64,000 bases of DNA from Isoetes taiwanensis (GCA_021234155.1 JAJEKV010000060.1:4798323-4862322), one strand, 5' to 3'; shown: positions 13,085 to 24,699, counted from the first letter of the stretch. The notes: a model not told the origin generated them from the letters alone. Numbers and translations: made by a program.

Positions 13085-13712
13085 TCGTATCTTTGAGATG
13101 CCATATATATTGCCCTATTAGTCCTCCAGCTTCTCCGCCCGCCCTCCAGTCCTCTGCTCCTGGCCCCCTCGACTTCCTCCTCCTCCTCCTCCACGGAGAC
13201 TCCTCACCTACATCCGCCATGGCGCTTCTCACGATGCATGCCCGCTTGATCGCACTGCAGGCCCGTCCGCGGATTCTTTGGGCCTTGAAGCGCCTCGAGT
13301 CCGGTGGCTAGAGGCGAACCTAACTTCAAGAAAGGCCGGAGTTCAAGCAAGCCATGACAAAGCTGCGTGATAGGGGCAAGAAAGACCTGCTTCGCATTTG
13401 GGAGGGGGAACCTTCCTCAATCCCCAACTCGAGTTGAAGAAATGCATGGTGAGTTTCGTTGTGCTTGGCGGTATGCTAGAGGATAGGGGCCTTTGGGAAG
13501 GAAACATTTTTGAAGCCCTACTTTCAAAAGTTGCATTGGACCAACGGGGCATGCGGGAAGTGCTCGTACATGAATTCCTTGGGGAAGCAGACACCCCGCA
13601 GGAGGGCTTGGATTCCATGCCGGGAGGCTTGTTCGGCGGGGTGGAGGAAATCACCGTCGAACACCGAGCGAGCCTACTTAGTGGATCCATGGATCTTGAT
13701 ATATACCGCTAG
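13085..13712 (+). pseudogene. Possible second gene of the CACTA element, frame-broken, function unknown
   Basis: Just inside the left subterminal cluster is a TATA-like string (ccatatatattg near 13,105), then a proline/serine-rich start. A frame from the ATG near 13,219 stops at 13,309. A second frame open from about 13,374 to 13,712 ends in a stop after DLDIYR. A consensus-like splice donor (ATG|GTGAGT near 13,449) lies within it, so part of the apparent frame may be intronic. Base composition is GC-richer than the flanks, as expected of coding DNA. It converges on the transposase. I do not recognise the product, and TNPA-like function is only a guess from position. Confidence 0.35.
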
Positions 13713-14370
13713 ATGTACCTTGGCATCCACTTTGTTTTGTGTATTTGAATTGTGTATGGGTTTTTATATGAATTTTGTATTTTGAAGGGAATACATATAT
13801 GATTTTTGTATATGAATCTTGCATTTTGAAGGGAATCTTCACATTTTATGATTAATTAAACATAAAGCGTGTACTCTTGTATGTAGAACCCTTACGATGT
13901 CGGTAGCTTGCAAGCCATAGGTCTATACTAGGATGCCAATTAACTTGGCATAAATGTCTATGATAACCGAAGTTGCAATACTAATGTTGCCTAATATGGT
14001 TTGTAGTATACACAAATTCGCATGCCAAAGTATTTTCTTATTCATATGTGGGAAGAAAATATAATAATCATAATAAAGTAATGAAGGTTCAATCGATGGT
14101 AGTCTTCTATCATGACAATAGTCCCCCAACCCCCAACCTCCCTATTCGACCGCCATCTCTTCTTCACCTTCAAATATGCGGCGGGAGCGAGCCTTACATG
14201 GAACTACAGAACCACCACGATCTTGCAAAGGATGCGGAGCGAAGGTGACCTACAAAACCTCTATTACATTAGTTCCTTTGTTAATGACATATATAAATTT
14301 TATTGCATCCAAGTAAACATACTTGTTCACATTGCTCAACCCTCACGGTGTGTCTTGACCCACGATACCA
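13713..14370. other. AT-rich stretch within the CACTA element, no gene recognised
   Basis: The stretch begins with the repeated phrase TTTTGTATATGAAT / TTTTATATGAATTTTG and ATTTTGAAGGGAAT (twice, near 13,780 and 13,830). Short open frames on both strands show no family motifs. It may hold untranslated 3' sequence of both converging genes. Confidence 0.5.
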
Positions 14371-14640
14371 GCGCGAGTTGAATCTAGTGAATACAGGCCA
14401 CCCGGATCTTTGCGTATCGTGGCATGAGCACGATACACACAAGATCAAACCATTCGGCATCAAATAACATTGTTTTGAATGCACTCACGGACATCAACCT
14501 CCATGATAGTCTTTATAGTACCAATCCATTCCAACATTGCCTCGATTGGGTTTGGAGTGCACTACCGGTCACGGCAAAGCGTACTAAACTTTGCTGATAT
14601 ACCACAATCATAAATCGTTTGCCATGATCCACACTTTGTC
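14370..14640 (-). pseudogene. Possible C-terminal domain remnant of the CACTA transposase
   Basis: On the minus strand a fragment reads roughly GTIKTIMEVDVRECIQ and then, after a frame change, LFDAEWFDLVC. This resembles the DUF4216-type C-terminal region that follows the tnp2 core in many plant CACTA proteins, a pattern of the form YYGvLkdIiEldY...vvLFkCdWfD. The match is short and frame-shifted, so it is tentative. Confidence 0.3.
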
Positions 14641-15012
14641 GTCAAAAGTGAGCACGAGGAAGACCATATTGATGCATATGAATTATACTACAAAGTAAAG
14701 GAACAAATGTTCAAAATAACGAACGAAACTCGTGAATTATATGCTATTAAGTTGCACTTACAAATAGTGACACGCCTTTAGCATATGCAAATTCTTCGCT
14801 AGAAACATGTTCGCCGTTGCCTTGCCATCTCTAGTTGTTCGAGGTGACCATTTATTGTTTATCTCACTTGGCGGGACCCTAGATGATGGGAAGTGGTTGT
14901 TTTGCGATTCTTTTGTCGATAAGCGTCTTCTCTCCTCATCTCTCTTTATTTTTTTTCTTCCTCGTATTTTTTTATCCATTTCTCCATGGGAGTGGAGTTG
15001 TAGATGAGAAAC

Positions 15013-16575
15013 TTATTGACTTTTGCCCTGTTCTTCTAGTGTGAACAATTTCTTCTGTGGTCTTCCTTCGGGAACTTCTCCAATTATAGTTGGAGTGTCT
15101 TCATCGGTCCATAATCGTGGAGCATTGGGGTGTAGATCGGCCAAGAACTCGGTGACATAGAATAATGACTCTCGTGCTAACCAACCCTCGGCCATGCAAC
15201 CCTCTGGCCTTGCCTTGACGTACGAAGTCCTTGAGGACCTTCAGAAAGCGTTCTATAAAAAACATCCATCTAGGATTTGTTGTGTGCACGCAAGCTCTAC
15301 GCCGTCCACTAAATGCACTAGTAAGTGAGTTTGTATGTCGAGAAAACTTGTTGGGAATTCTTTCTCTAGCATACAACATGCCTCAAACGACCTTAGTTCG
15401 CATGTTTGCAATTTCATTTGTCGGTATCTCCTTCCTTGTAATCCATCTAAATATCATTTAAGAAAGAAAAAAAAGTTAAGTGAGAGTTCAGCATCGAGTG
15501 TTTTCTAAACCAAATGCGAACACGGAAAACTCTGATAGGAGACATATTGCATGTAGTGGACCGTCGGCGAGACGACCCCTCAGAACAATAGGCATAACAA
15601 ACTGCAACATCTTATGCCAATCATGAGATTTCAACCCAGTTAACTCCCCTTCGTTAGAGAAACAATTACGCATAGCGAATGCATATATCCTGTCGAGTCT
15701 TTATTGCCTTGATCGCTTCTCGAGCGGGTTTCATACATTTTCTAGGGCACGATCCAATCCACTTGTGGCCTTATTCCTTCTTCGACATTTAACCATGCTT
15801 TAGATTTTGATCCAACTTCTTGTAGATCTTCTCGTCTTTGCATCTGTGTTCCTACGTCCCGGTGACATGCTTCCAAATAGGCGCCAAACGTTTTTTAAAG
15901 ATGTGCATGGGATCAAGAAGATGATGGATCTTCAATTTGTCCAATAGGGTAGAAGGAAGAAGGATGCTTTCCACTTCATTCCCTTAACCTTATTTCCTTG
16001 ATGGCATCCCATATGTTACCCCAATCTCTCATTGTCAACCTTTTGGGAGGCTCTTGAATGGCAATGTTTTCTCTTGGACCTACGTGTCGAAGTCGATTTT
16101 CCATTGGCGGATATCTCTTGAAGTTTGCATAGACATTTTTTGTGCAATGCCGTTGGCCGTGAGAGTTCAACTGTTCAAACCCACACAAGTGACATGCCGC
16201 ATATCCGGACACTTGGAGTCGAGAGTTCATACAAACTAGGCCAATCGCTCGTTGTCCACATTAAGATTGCTCTCAAGGTAAATCTTCGTTCAGCACGAAG
16301 TTCTCTTGAGACATCGTAAACTTCAATACCTTCACTCCACAATGTCAAAAGCTCATCAATAACTATTTTCAGATATGGATCTAGACTTTCCGGCTTCTTC
16401 GGTCCTGGAACTAATAGTACTACCATTAAATGGCTAGTCTTCATGAGTAACCACGGTGGTAAATTATAGTTGATCAACACTACTGGCCAAGTTGACCACG
16501 CGGCTGATTGACGTCCATAAGGATTAACACCATCCGTTGCCAACCCTAATCTGAGATTTCGTGGCTCTCTTTCAA
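15013..16575 (-). pseudogene. CACTA transposase (tnp2 / Transposase_21), C-terminal half
   Basis: Read from right to left, this begins at EREPRNLRLGLATDG and continues NPYG, YNLPPWLLMK, VLLVPGPKKPESLDPYLK and IDELLTLWSEGIEVYD, the conserved heart of the tnp2 transposase. It then gives a cysteine segment (SGYAACHLCG), then LTGLKSHDWHKMLQFVMPI near 15,600, and then the DUF4218-like NPRWMFFIERFLKVLKDF (about 15,250) followed by AEGWLARESLFYVTEFL. The order matches the family, but the pieces lie in different frames with stops between them. The transposase would bind the element ends and catalyse cut-and-paste movement in the nucleus. The upstream half lies at 20,931 and beyond, displaced by the nested element. 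Confidence 0.88.
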
Positions 16576-16592
16576 CACAAGGCTCCCAAAAA
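16573..16592 (+). repeat. Left target duplication (CAA) and terminal inverted repeat of the nested element
   Basis: CAA is followed by CACAAGGCTCCCAAAA. The terminal repeat matches the right end over about 15 of 16 positions. Confidence 0.82.
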
Positions 16593-16770
16593 TTAACCAA
16601 TATCAATTTTTTGCAACATTTTTTATATAAAATCACTATAATAAAGTAATATTACTTTGTGAGTTAATATGTTGATTAACCATGAATAGTTATGTACTAT
16701 GATTTGTGTGTATAGTTTATTATTCTAGTTTGCTACCAGAGTTCAACCTTATGGTTTCTTATAGCAGTTA

Positions 16771-16882
16771 TTTTGCGTGGTTTAATAATGTGGTCTTAGT
16801 AGTGTTTTATTGTTGTGTTTTAAAGATTTTGCGTGGTTTAATAATGTGGTCTTAGTAGTGTTTTATTGTTGTGTTTTAAAGA
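16771..16882. repeat. 56 bp perfect tandem duplication near the left end of the nested element
   Basis: The segment TTTTGCGTGGTTTAATAATG...GTTTTAAAGAT occurs twice without a gap and essentially without mismatch, so this is a recent duplication compared with the decayed host transposon. Confidence 0.9.
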
Positions 16883-17180
16883 TATGGTCCAATGCCATAA
16901 ACTAATAATGGTTTCAACTTTACTTATCTATGGAAGCTATAATGGTTTCTTGATGAAATTATATGTACTTTTTATATAAATCAACATTGTTAGATACAAT
17001 AAAATGTCTAACTTTTTTATCACAAAATATAGGCTAACTAGTATTGCGTTTTCCATCAAGATAGTAACTGATATTAGGACAAACCAATGGTGTTTTAATA
17101 GATGCAGTTGGTTTTATTGTCAATTTCAGGATATATTTGTTCAACAATGGTTTTTTATTGGTAATCTTTCAATCAAAGCC
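16880..17180. repeat. Left subterminal motif cluster of the nested element
   Basis: Several copies of an AATGGTTT core are present: AACTAATAATGGTTTCAAC, GCTATAATGGTTTCTTG, ACCAATGGTGTTTTAAT and CAACAATGGTTTTTTATT. The inverse form recurs near the other end, as expected for transposase or accessory-protein binding sites. Confidence 0.65.
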
Positions 17181-17387
17181 TAAATTTTTTGACTTTGTAA
17201 TCATTATTGATTTATCCTTAAATGTTCAACAACTCTTATCATTTGGTTACAATTTTTCAATCAAATCCCAAACGTTTTAACTTTGTGATCATTATTGATT
17301 TATAAGAAACTACGAAATGCTTATGTCATCATAAATGATGATCACCTATAAAATGTGATATTTAAAGAACCATCCAAGAAAATATAC

Positions 17388-17470
17388 GAGGCAGCTCAGG
17401 GATTTGAACCCTAGTATCTCCATTTGGCCAATGACTAGAGTGCAAGAAGGATTACATGGTATCCCATTGT
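17388..17470 (-). other. Isolated Pol III B-box-like sequence (possible SINE or tRNA relic)
   Basis: On the minus strand GGTTCAAATCC matches the Pol III B-box consensus exactly. I see no convincing A box or cloverleaf upstream and no terminator-bounded tail, so this may be chance or a decayed SINE. Confidence 0.2.
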
Positions 17471-17479
17471 ATCCCATAG

Positions 17480-18660
17480 AAAAGGGGTAAAAGATAGACA
17501 TAGTAAACGAATTGCATATAAAAGATATAACTAATTTATTCTCTTATAGAATACATCAAGGCAAAATGTAGAATCACATCCACATAAACAAACAAATAAA
17601 CCATATAAAAGAGAAGCAAAAACCACAAAGATATATACTATAAAAAATGCAAACCAAGCCTTACCCATACCACCTATGCCCACATCTCAACATTTAAGCA
17701 CGTGGAAAATCTTTTAAATAAGTAGATTTCAATGAGCAAAAGCATTGATATTATAAAACAGCATATACTAGCTCCTCAACAACCTGCAAATATTATCCTG
17801 GAAATACTGAAGACGATGCATATGCAATGAAAAGAAAATTAAAATATATATACTTGAGATGAGATAGCTATATGTTACATGGAGAGGGATTAAGTCAGAC
17901 ATATGAATTTCCGAAATCAGAAGCTTCAGATTTGAATCCGAAGAGCATAAATGCCATAATCAAAATGGGTCACGTTCATTCTTTGGAGACCTGCAGAGGG
18001 CACTTGCAATAAATCACAAACCCTTTTAAGAATATGTACTTCCATCAATATAGATGGAGCAATGTTTTTGAAGACACAGAGATTTTGCTTACTTCAAACA
18101 GTGAGGTAGAAGAACTAATATCGCTTCACTCCCAAATAAACAGCAGCATGCCAATAATGGCAAAAACATCAAACGCTCAAATAAAATCGGCGGCTAGCAA
18201 GAACTCACAGAGGCAACTACTGCAAGCTGAAAAAAGTTTATTTGAAAAATATGTTAGCTTGCCGGAAATGAATAGAAAGGCAAAATAAGGAAACTCAATC
18301 CAAGTCGCACAGGCCACATCAATTATGTCTAGATATAGAACTATTAGATGATGGTTCTTGCATGCCCTTACATGCAAATCAGTAAAGAGAGCTTGTAAAC
18401 TACCACAAACCACACCAGAAAAGTAGCATCCAACTCTTCTTTGAGAATCGATCATGCTAGATCAAGCAAGAAATCCTGTAAAATGTTCTGAAATAGAGAA
18501 TGGCAGACGCGAAAAAACACCTGGGACCCTATAAACATCCTAGAGAAGAATACTAGGAGCAGCAAAGGCAGTCAAGAATAGTCTGAAGACACGAACCTTT
18601 ACAGCAAATCGCCTTGTCCCAGTTACAGTGTCGCCATCCTCCAGTCGCTAGTTCGTCATT
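17480..18660. other. AT-rich interior of the nested element, no gene recognised
   Basis: Short frames occur on both strands (for example 18,034-18,288 plus), but none has a recognisable motif, splice pattern or family resemblance. Confidence 0.5.
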
Positions 18661-18672
18661 TATCCAACATAG

Positions 18673-18765
18673 CATAGCATGAGAAAGAATGAGGAATGAA
18701 AGCGGCCAAGCATAGCGTGAGAAAGAATGAGGAATGAAAGCGGCCAAGCATAGCATGAGAAAGAG
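18673..18765. repeat. 38 bp tandem repeat, about 2.4 copies
   Basis: The unit CATAGCATGAGAAAGAATGA-GGAATGAAAGCGGCCAAG is repeated head to tail, with one A/G difference between copies. Confidence 0.9.
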
Positions 18766-20500
18766 GGGGAAAATGAAATAAGGTCAAGCCGTTATGATAT
18801 TAACCACACGTGGCATTCAAAAAATAAAGAACAAATTATGCACCTCACATTTTGTATTTGTCTCCAACCTTGCACGATTGCCCAAGTAAAATTTTATTGG
18901 CTAAAGTTTTGCACACATGAACCGAGTATTATATTTGTATAACTTATGCCATGACAAAGCCTTGCCCCGTGCCAGATTGAAGGGTGATTGGTCAAGTTTT
19001 TAAGTACATGAAGCAAACTTTAGAAATAAAATATGCTAATATAAAGCATTTTCATGGTCAATCAATGTTAAAGCTAAAGAGCGTCATAACAATCTTCTAC
19101 TTAGTTGTAATTCTTCCTGGAAATGTCTCTCAAAAGAAAAGATAGGTCTCTATGCTCTCTACCTTCAAGCCATATATGTTGAATAATATTCAGAGTGATA
19201 TAGGCACCTCATACGTGTTGGAAGTGAGTCCATGTCTGGTATATGTTGTAACACTTGGAATATCATGACAATAGTTGTTCCATCGTAAAGGCATGCAATG
19301 CCAGCAAATAAAAACTTATAAGTACCTTGGTAGTTCATTACTTTTAGATCATTTCCTAACATCGTTTTATAATATGTTGCACCTATGGAATGGAGCACCA
19401 ATATAATTATTGAATGGCTTATTTACAATGAGTGTATGTGATTTTGGCTATTTGCTTGTCATAGTACTCGATAATTGCAATATATCCTTTTACAATCTTT
19501 AGAGCCAAAGATAACATATGCATGCATGCATTCAACTTCCATGACTCTTGGAGTGGAACATCATCCCAAAAAAAAAAAAAAAAAAAAAAAGAAAAAAAAG
19601 AAAAATAAAACTTCTAAAACATCTGGGTCTTCTGAATGCACATCTACTTCCTTAATTCCATGAAATCCCTAATTTCTCTATAATGCAAAGAACCCTTGGC
19701 TCTTATTTGATTTGAGACAATCAGAAATGTTTCTAGAATAGACAAAGGAAAAAATCTCCCAGAAAATCATCCCCTTCTTCCACACATGGTGGGTGATCTT
19801 TAAATATGGCACCAAACCCTATGGAAAAATGGATCAATGGGCCCTTCTGATTACCACGTTCAACTCCAAAAGGTAGTTCAGCAGCAGCCCAAATGCTGCT
19901 TTTCCTTTGGGTCCTGTGGTAAGACCCTAAACCCCATGCCCAAGGTTACGGCTTCCACGTCTCATTGTGAAAATGGCCACGATCATTGTAAGGTTAGTAA
20001 AGATTATTTTGATCTTTGTGTTGTACTTCAGCTCATGTACAGTAGTGGGGGCAGCCATGTAAGTTTCGACTTCTCATGCATAATAAGCTCTTCTTATGTT
20101 CTTTAAACTTGGCTACATAGAAAATATTTGGCCACATTAACAGAATAACTTCTAATGGTAGACAAAAATGCCAACATCTTTGAGAATGCTCAACATTCCC
20201 ATGGTTGGTGAGGATATACAAGCTGAAAAACTATTGCGCACAACTAATGTCTACAATGGAGACAAGCAGGGCGAAAGCACATAATGAGAATGCTTATATC
20301 ACCCACCATCATTTGATGAAGTGGAATTTCAGAAGAATAATTAAATTTGACTAGAGAGAGGAGTATAAACTGGCAAAGGTAACTTAGCTCATAAAAATAA
20401 TGTCAAATGTCAAGTCTACCCCTTTGATTAAGCATTCAATGTTGTCTTTGGGGGTCCATCATATGTCCTCATGGACGCTGCCAATGTGGCATGATGTAAA
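18766..20500. other. AT-rich interior of the nested element with a poly-A tract
   Basis: No gene is recognised. A long poly-A run interrupted by a few G (19,565-19,605) could be the tail of an old retroposon, but no identifiable body precedes it. A (TCTA)n tract lies at 20,505-20,528. Confidence 0.45.
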
Positions 20501-20659
20501 AATACTATCTATCTATCTATCTATCTATTAAACATTCAATGCTGTCTTAGTATAATGTGCAATCATCTTGATGTCGTGTGGAAGTATTATATGTTATTTA
20601 TGTTGATTATCATTGTGCATAATAAAAACTAGCCTCCATACCATGTCACAAGTCTTAGA

Positions 20660-20880
20660 TCGATTTTAGCAAATCATTATTAGTTTCAATGAACCACTAT
20701 AATATGCACAAACCATGTTATAAAACATAATTTTTTTGACAAAACACTATGGCATTGATTACTGGCATTGATAACCATGCCATAAACCACTATTAGTTTT
20801 GACAAATCACTATGGCATATGGTTTTCTGTTGTCAAGTATATTCATGCATAAAAAACCAATATTATTATGGTTTAAAGCT
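20660..20880. repeat. Right subterminal motif cluster of the nested element
   Basis: Inverse-orientation copies of the left motif are present: GAACCACTATAAT, CATAAACCACTATTAG and AACCAATATTATTATGG. The shared 16-mer AAACTAATARTGGTTT appears at both ends in opposite orientation. Confidence 0.65.
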
Positions 20881-20910
20881 GATATGATACTAGTTAAATA
20901 TAATAGTTCG

Positions 20911-20930
20911 ATTTTGGGGGCCTTGTGCAA
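20911..20930 (-). repeat. Right terminal inverted repeat and target duplication (CAA) of the nested element
   Basis: ATTTTGGGGGCCTTGTG is followed by CAA. The reverse complement begins CACAAGGCCCCCAAAA, differing from the left end at one position. Confidence 0.82.
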
Positions 20931-23351
20931 ATTCCGGCCATGTTTCATCAATATGCTTCCATTGCTTGCAGTCACTAACCACGCGGAGTACATTGTCACT
21001 CGACGCATTAGCGGCACACCAACCCATGAGCGAAGCTAGAGATTCACATCGAAACAATAGCCTTATGCGAGGGATCAATGGAAAGTAGCGAACCACCTTC
21101 ATCGGGACGGTCTTTCCCTTGGCATCTGCATTGTACCTAGAGGCACCACATTTAGGGCATGTTTCTGTGTTCTTGTAGATGTCATCCGGATAATATACCA
21201 TGCAATCATTTGGACAAGCGTGAATCTTATGGTAGCCTAAAACCAATGAGTTGCCAATATATTTTTTATTTCGGTCGCGACTTTTGGGCATAGTGTTCCC
21301 TTGTGGGAGTATTTTCTCTTGCAATAACTTTGTATAAAAACGGACCTTTACGTATACATTCAACTACAAATTCAATAAGTCAAGTGATTGCAATTGTACT
21401 TACTCTAACAAAGCCGTAACAACGGCATTGCTCCATTTGAATTTGGCTTGAAGGTTTAATATCAATAAAGATGTCGTCAATCTAGATATGCTTGCACCGG
21501 ATATAATGCTTTATCGCCTCCTCCAATAAAGCGTGATCTTCATGACCATCGTTAGGAGTATTTATATCGTCATCTAGGTGGTTGTCGAAGATTGGGCCAA
21601 ATGCATCTAACATGTCGGCTATGGGTTCCTCAACTTCCATGAAGTCGTCCATAGGGGCATTGTCATCATCTTCATCATCGTATTCTGTTCATCTTCATCA
21701 TTGTACTCTTCATTATCGTTGTGCCCATGTTTGTACCATCTTGCTCAATGTATTCTAATTACATTATCCATAATGACTTTTGATGTCGCCAATTGATGCG
21801 GCTTGGATGTGGTCTTATATCCACTTGCCTACCCCCGCGTCGTCGGATAAAGCGAAATATATCGTGATTGATACATACATTGAGAGCCCGTGTTTGTTAA
21901 ATTTTAAGCATTTAATAACGAGCGAAATATAAAATTTTATGTCATAATCAAAGCATATATTGAAGATATAATACACATTTATCTTCAATATGTGCAATCT
22001 CATTCCAAGAAGAAGAAGAAGAATTGAAGAAGAAGAAGAAAAATGGTGCATTTAGGCAAAAATTATATGAGTAATTTGAGTACATCATCAAAGGACCTCG
22101 GTATTGGTCTACCGTATTCATATTCAATGAACAATTCATCACCAATACACAAAGTTTTTATAGCATAAACCATGATATACCTCCCGAGTCAATTTTACGG
22201 CTAAAAAAATCTTCTTGGTTTTGTTTGCCTCGACAAATTCACAATTGGTAGCTTCGGGATTCTCGATAGAGCTATTAATAAAAGCGACAAGGTTTCCATG
22301 CAAGCCCGGGGCGACCATCAATATATGTGAAGCTTGCGTGAGTCACCGGGCTTGGATATTGTTCGTGCATTTGAATTTAGGCCATAGATGAGCATCGCCA
22401 GCGATGCTTACTCAATTTATGCCAAGTGTCCGAGTTATATTCGGGACCTACATATGGCATTAAAGGAGCGGTCGTACCATCTTTGACTTTCACACTAGTC
22501 ATAATATATAATCCAGGCCCGGCAAGGGGACCCGACTATTTTTAATCATGTCTTGCCTACCCCAATATGTAAATTGCTCCCCATAAATAATTGGCTTGCC
22601 TCTAGGCCATGCATTGAATTTCTTCACGATCTTTATCGTAAAGGGCTGGACCAAATGGACTAGTGAAGGTGGAAGATTATTTTCTTGACATGATCTAGTA
22701 CATTCCAATTTTGATGAACATTGTCATTCCCTCCAATCTTGGCAGCGGCCATTGCCGCGGCGAGTTCTATCACGTAATGGGATACTCTTTGAGGAAGTTG
22801 ATGGCTTTCTTTTTGTAGGGTTTTCTATGAGCGCATTCATAGTATCAACATCATCTACTTCCAATGACAACATAACCCCAAAATCTATATCTTGCCCGAG
22901 CTCACTTCATTCTCAATTTCTTCCTAACAAAATACAAGCAAACTAAGTTAAGACATCGATTCAAGTACATGAGAGTAGTTGATTCGAGTTCATAAGATTC
23001 GTGTATTATACCTCGTTGGAATACCCCACATAATGCGTCCGAAACCTTTGGATTTGTCGGGCATTCACCATATTTCTCAACATGGTCGAGGACAGTCTTT
23101 CTCATCCATTTTATTTGTCCTTTGCACATCGAACAATTGCAATATAACCGCTCTGTCAAGTACAACCAAAAAAAAAAAAAAGTAACATCAAGATATAAAG
23201 TTAACTAATCATTGAAACATGTTTATGGTACATACATGGCGGCATTCATTTCATGCACACCACCCCGGCCTCTAGGAAGACTAGGTCCCTTTGGGTCTAA
23301 TTGGACTATTTGTGGCAATTGTTGGGGTAACATTCTTGCACAAGTCGCCAT
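20931..23351 (-). pseudogene. CACTA transposase (tnp2), N-terminal half with zinc-ribbon-like motif
   Basis: On the minus strand a plausible start ATG (complement of 23,351) opens MATCARMLPQQLPQ and ends at a GT donor after NAAMY. Next comes an exon with CNCSMCKGQIKWMRKTVLDH, like the transposase-associated domain (C-x2-C, then VxxH). It ends VFQR|GTATAA near 23,015. Between 21,780 and 21,420 lies an acidic region (MDDFMEVEEPIADMLDAFG) and ILNLQAKFKWSNAVV. Then come KILPQGN, LGYHKIHACPNDCMVYY, CPKCGASRYN, VPMKVVRYFPLIPRI and WKHIDETWPEF, the classic tnp2 N-terminal core. The order and motifs are those of the family; frameshifts, a premature stop after HYIRCKHI and the nested insertion make it a pseudogene. 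Confidence 0.85.
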
Positions 23352-23565
23352 GTAACTTTCTCAAAGCTTTACGTCTCACTTTACGTTCAAATTCCTTCGG
23401 CGTTCGTCCATGTTGTTTTTCTAGTAAACAATAAAAAATTAATAAAAACCATGTAATAATATAATAAATATAAATATCCATGTTTTTTTCATGATTTTAT
23501 CAAATGTTTATTCTTAAGATTGATTCATACAGCGTTTATGATATTTAGAAAGCATTTGATTGAAG

Positions 23566-23755
23566 GGTGCACGAACCCGATACATCTAGTCCTCTCCATT
23601 TGAAATGGAGTCGACCCGATTACCTTATATTCACGCAACCTTTCAAATCTTTTGTAATCTATGAAGATTGAAACTTACGTTACGAGGTGCATAAACCCGA
23701 TACATCTAGTCTTCTCCATTAGGGATGGAACAGGCCGATTACCTTGATCATGCAT
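23566..23755. repeat. Diverged ~123 bp tandem duplication in the CACTA leader
   Basis: The phrase AACCCGATACATCTAGTC-t/c-TCTCCATT, followed by GATTACCTT, occurs twice about 123 bp apart, in the same orientation and with several differences. Confidence 0.75.
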
Positions 23756-23929
23756 CCCTCAAGTTTTTAACATACTTTCAAGATTCAATCTTCTAATCTA
23801 TTAGCATTTGGAGGTGTTTAACTCTAACACAAAGATTAAAGCAAAGATCTTACCTTATGAAGACCCACGAGCAAAAAAATCCGAAACAAGCGAGTGAAAA
23901 TAACAAGTAAATAACCGGCGGGCGGGTTC

Positions 23930-24115
23930 GCCATATTTGGCGTCGTTTATCGGCGTCTGTGTGGCGTCGTTTAACGGCGTGGCCCGGCGTCGTCACGACA
24001 CCTAGGCATGCCACATCGGCTGCTGCCGTCGATGCCCCTCATATGCCACGTCGGATGATCATAGCGTCGTTTAACGGCGTCAAATGATCATAACGTCGTT
24101 AAAGCGACCAAGCGT
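23930..24115. repeat. Inner cluster of CACTA subterminal motifs
   Basis: Repeated GGCGTCGTTTATCGGCG, GGCGTCGTTTAACGGCG, GCGTCGTTTAACGGCG and AACGTCGTTAAAGCG match the core found at 24.7-25.2 kb and 12.97-13.07 kb. Confidence 0.78.
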
Positions 24116-24643
24116 GATTGTTTAACATAACGAAACAACATACAATACAAATAACACAAATAAATAAAAATACCGATTGTTCCCATTCATAAAATAAGCT
24201 TATACAGCGACAACACAAATAGATAAAAAACTTATTGTTTCCATTCATAAAAAAAAGCTTATACATTACTTATGTCCATCCTGAGGACGTGACAGTTTGA
24301 TGCAACCATTTGCATCATTATCTGCACCATTAATGTCGTTTTCTCTTTGTTTGGCTCGGTGAGCCATTCTACCGTTCGTTCGCATGGAGCGCCCGGATGT
24401 TAGTGCAATCGAAGCTCCTTTTCACTCATCTTTGCCACGATGGTGAAGGGAGGGTTCTCGGGGAGAAGCGGGGGGTTCTTTGGAGTTGTCTTCCCTTGGA
24501 GGAGGAGGATTACCGCTAGAAGGAACATATCGCTGGCGAAGGTGGTCTTCAACTTTGCCCGGACCATTATAGCAAGATAGGGAAGAACACTCAAAAATAA
24601 GAATAACGGCTGACTCTTGATGGATCCACTTATAGCGTGGATG

Positions 24644-24670
24644 TAGGGTTAGGGTTAGGGTTAGGGTTTT
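24644..24670. promoter_or_regulatory. TTAGGG-type tract (four hexamers) in the CACTA 5' region
   Basis: Four consecutive TAGGGT units are followed by TTTT. In the direction of the transposase this reads AAAACCCTAACCC..., a telo-box-like string. Telo-boxes are common plant promoter elements; the hexamer period differs from the usual seven-base plant telomere repeat. A poly-A tract (24,678-24,697) lies next to it. Confidence 0.5.
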
Positions 24671-24699
24671 ATTTGGCAAAAAAAAAAAAAAAAAAAATT

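Larger units (their letters stand above)
16576..20927. mobile_element. 4,352 bp non-autonomous DNA transposon nested in the CACTA transposase, CACAAGG termini
   Basis: The element starts CACAAGGCTCCCAAAA and ends with the inverted counterpart TTTTGGGGGCCTTGTG. The trinucleotide CAA flanks it on both sides (16,573-16,575 and 20,928-20,930). Removing the element and one CAA joins the transposase as WPEF|EREPRNLRLG with no frame change, which fits the family consensus. The interior is AT-rich, has no transposase frame and carries inverted subterminal motifs (see 16,880-17,180 and 20,660-20,880). A 3 bp target duplication, a CAC start and subterminal arrays suggest a CACTA-superfamily derivative with atypical ends; a PIF/Harbinger-type element is less likely because the duplication is not TTA/TAA. 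Confidence 0.82.

Noticed and set aside
17388-17470. tRNA gene on the minus strand
   Set aside because: Only the B-box matches; no A box, cloverleaf or anticodon arm can be drawn.
18673-18765. CRISPR-like or regulatory repeat array
   Set aside because: Head-to-tail 38 bp copies with no spacers in plant DNA; this is a minisatellite.
16576-20927. PIF/Harbinger or hAT assignment of the nested element
   Set aside because: The target duplication is CAA, not TTA/TAA, and 8 bp flanks do not match, so neither family fits well.
24644-24670. Possible telomere or chromosome-fusion site
   Set aside because: Only four TTAGGG-type hexamers, not the seven-base plant repeat, and they sit within a transposon.
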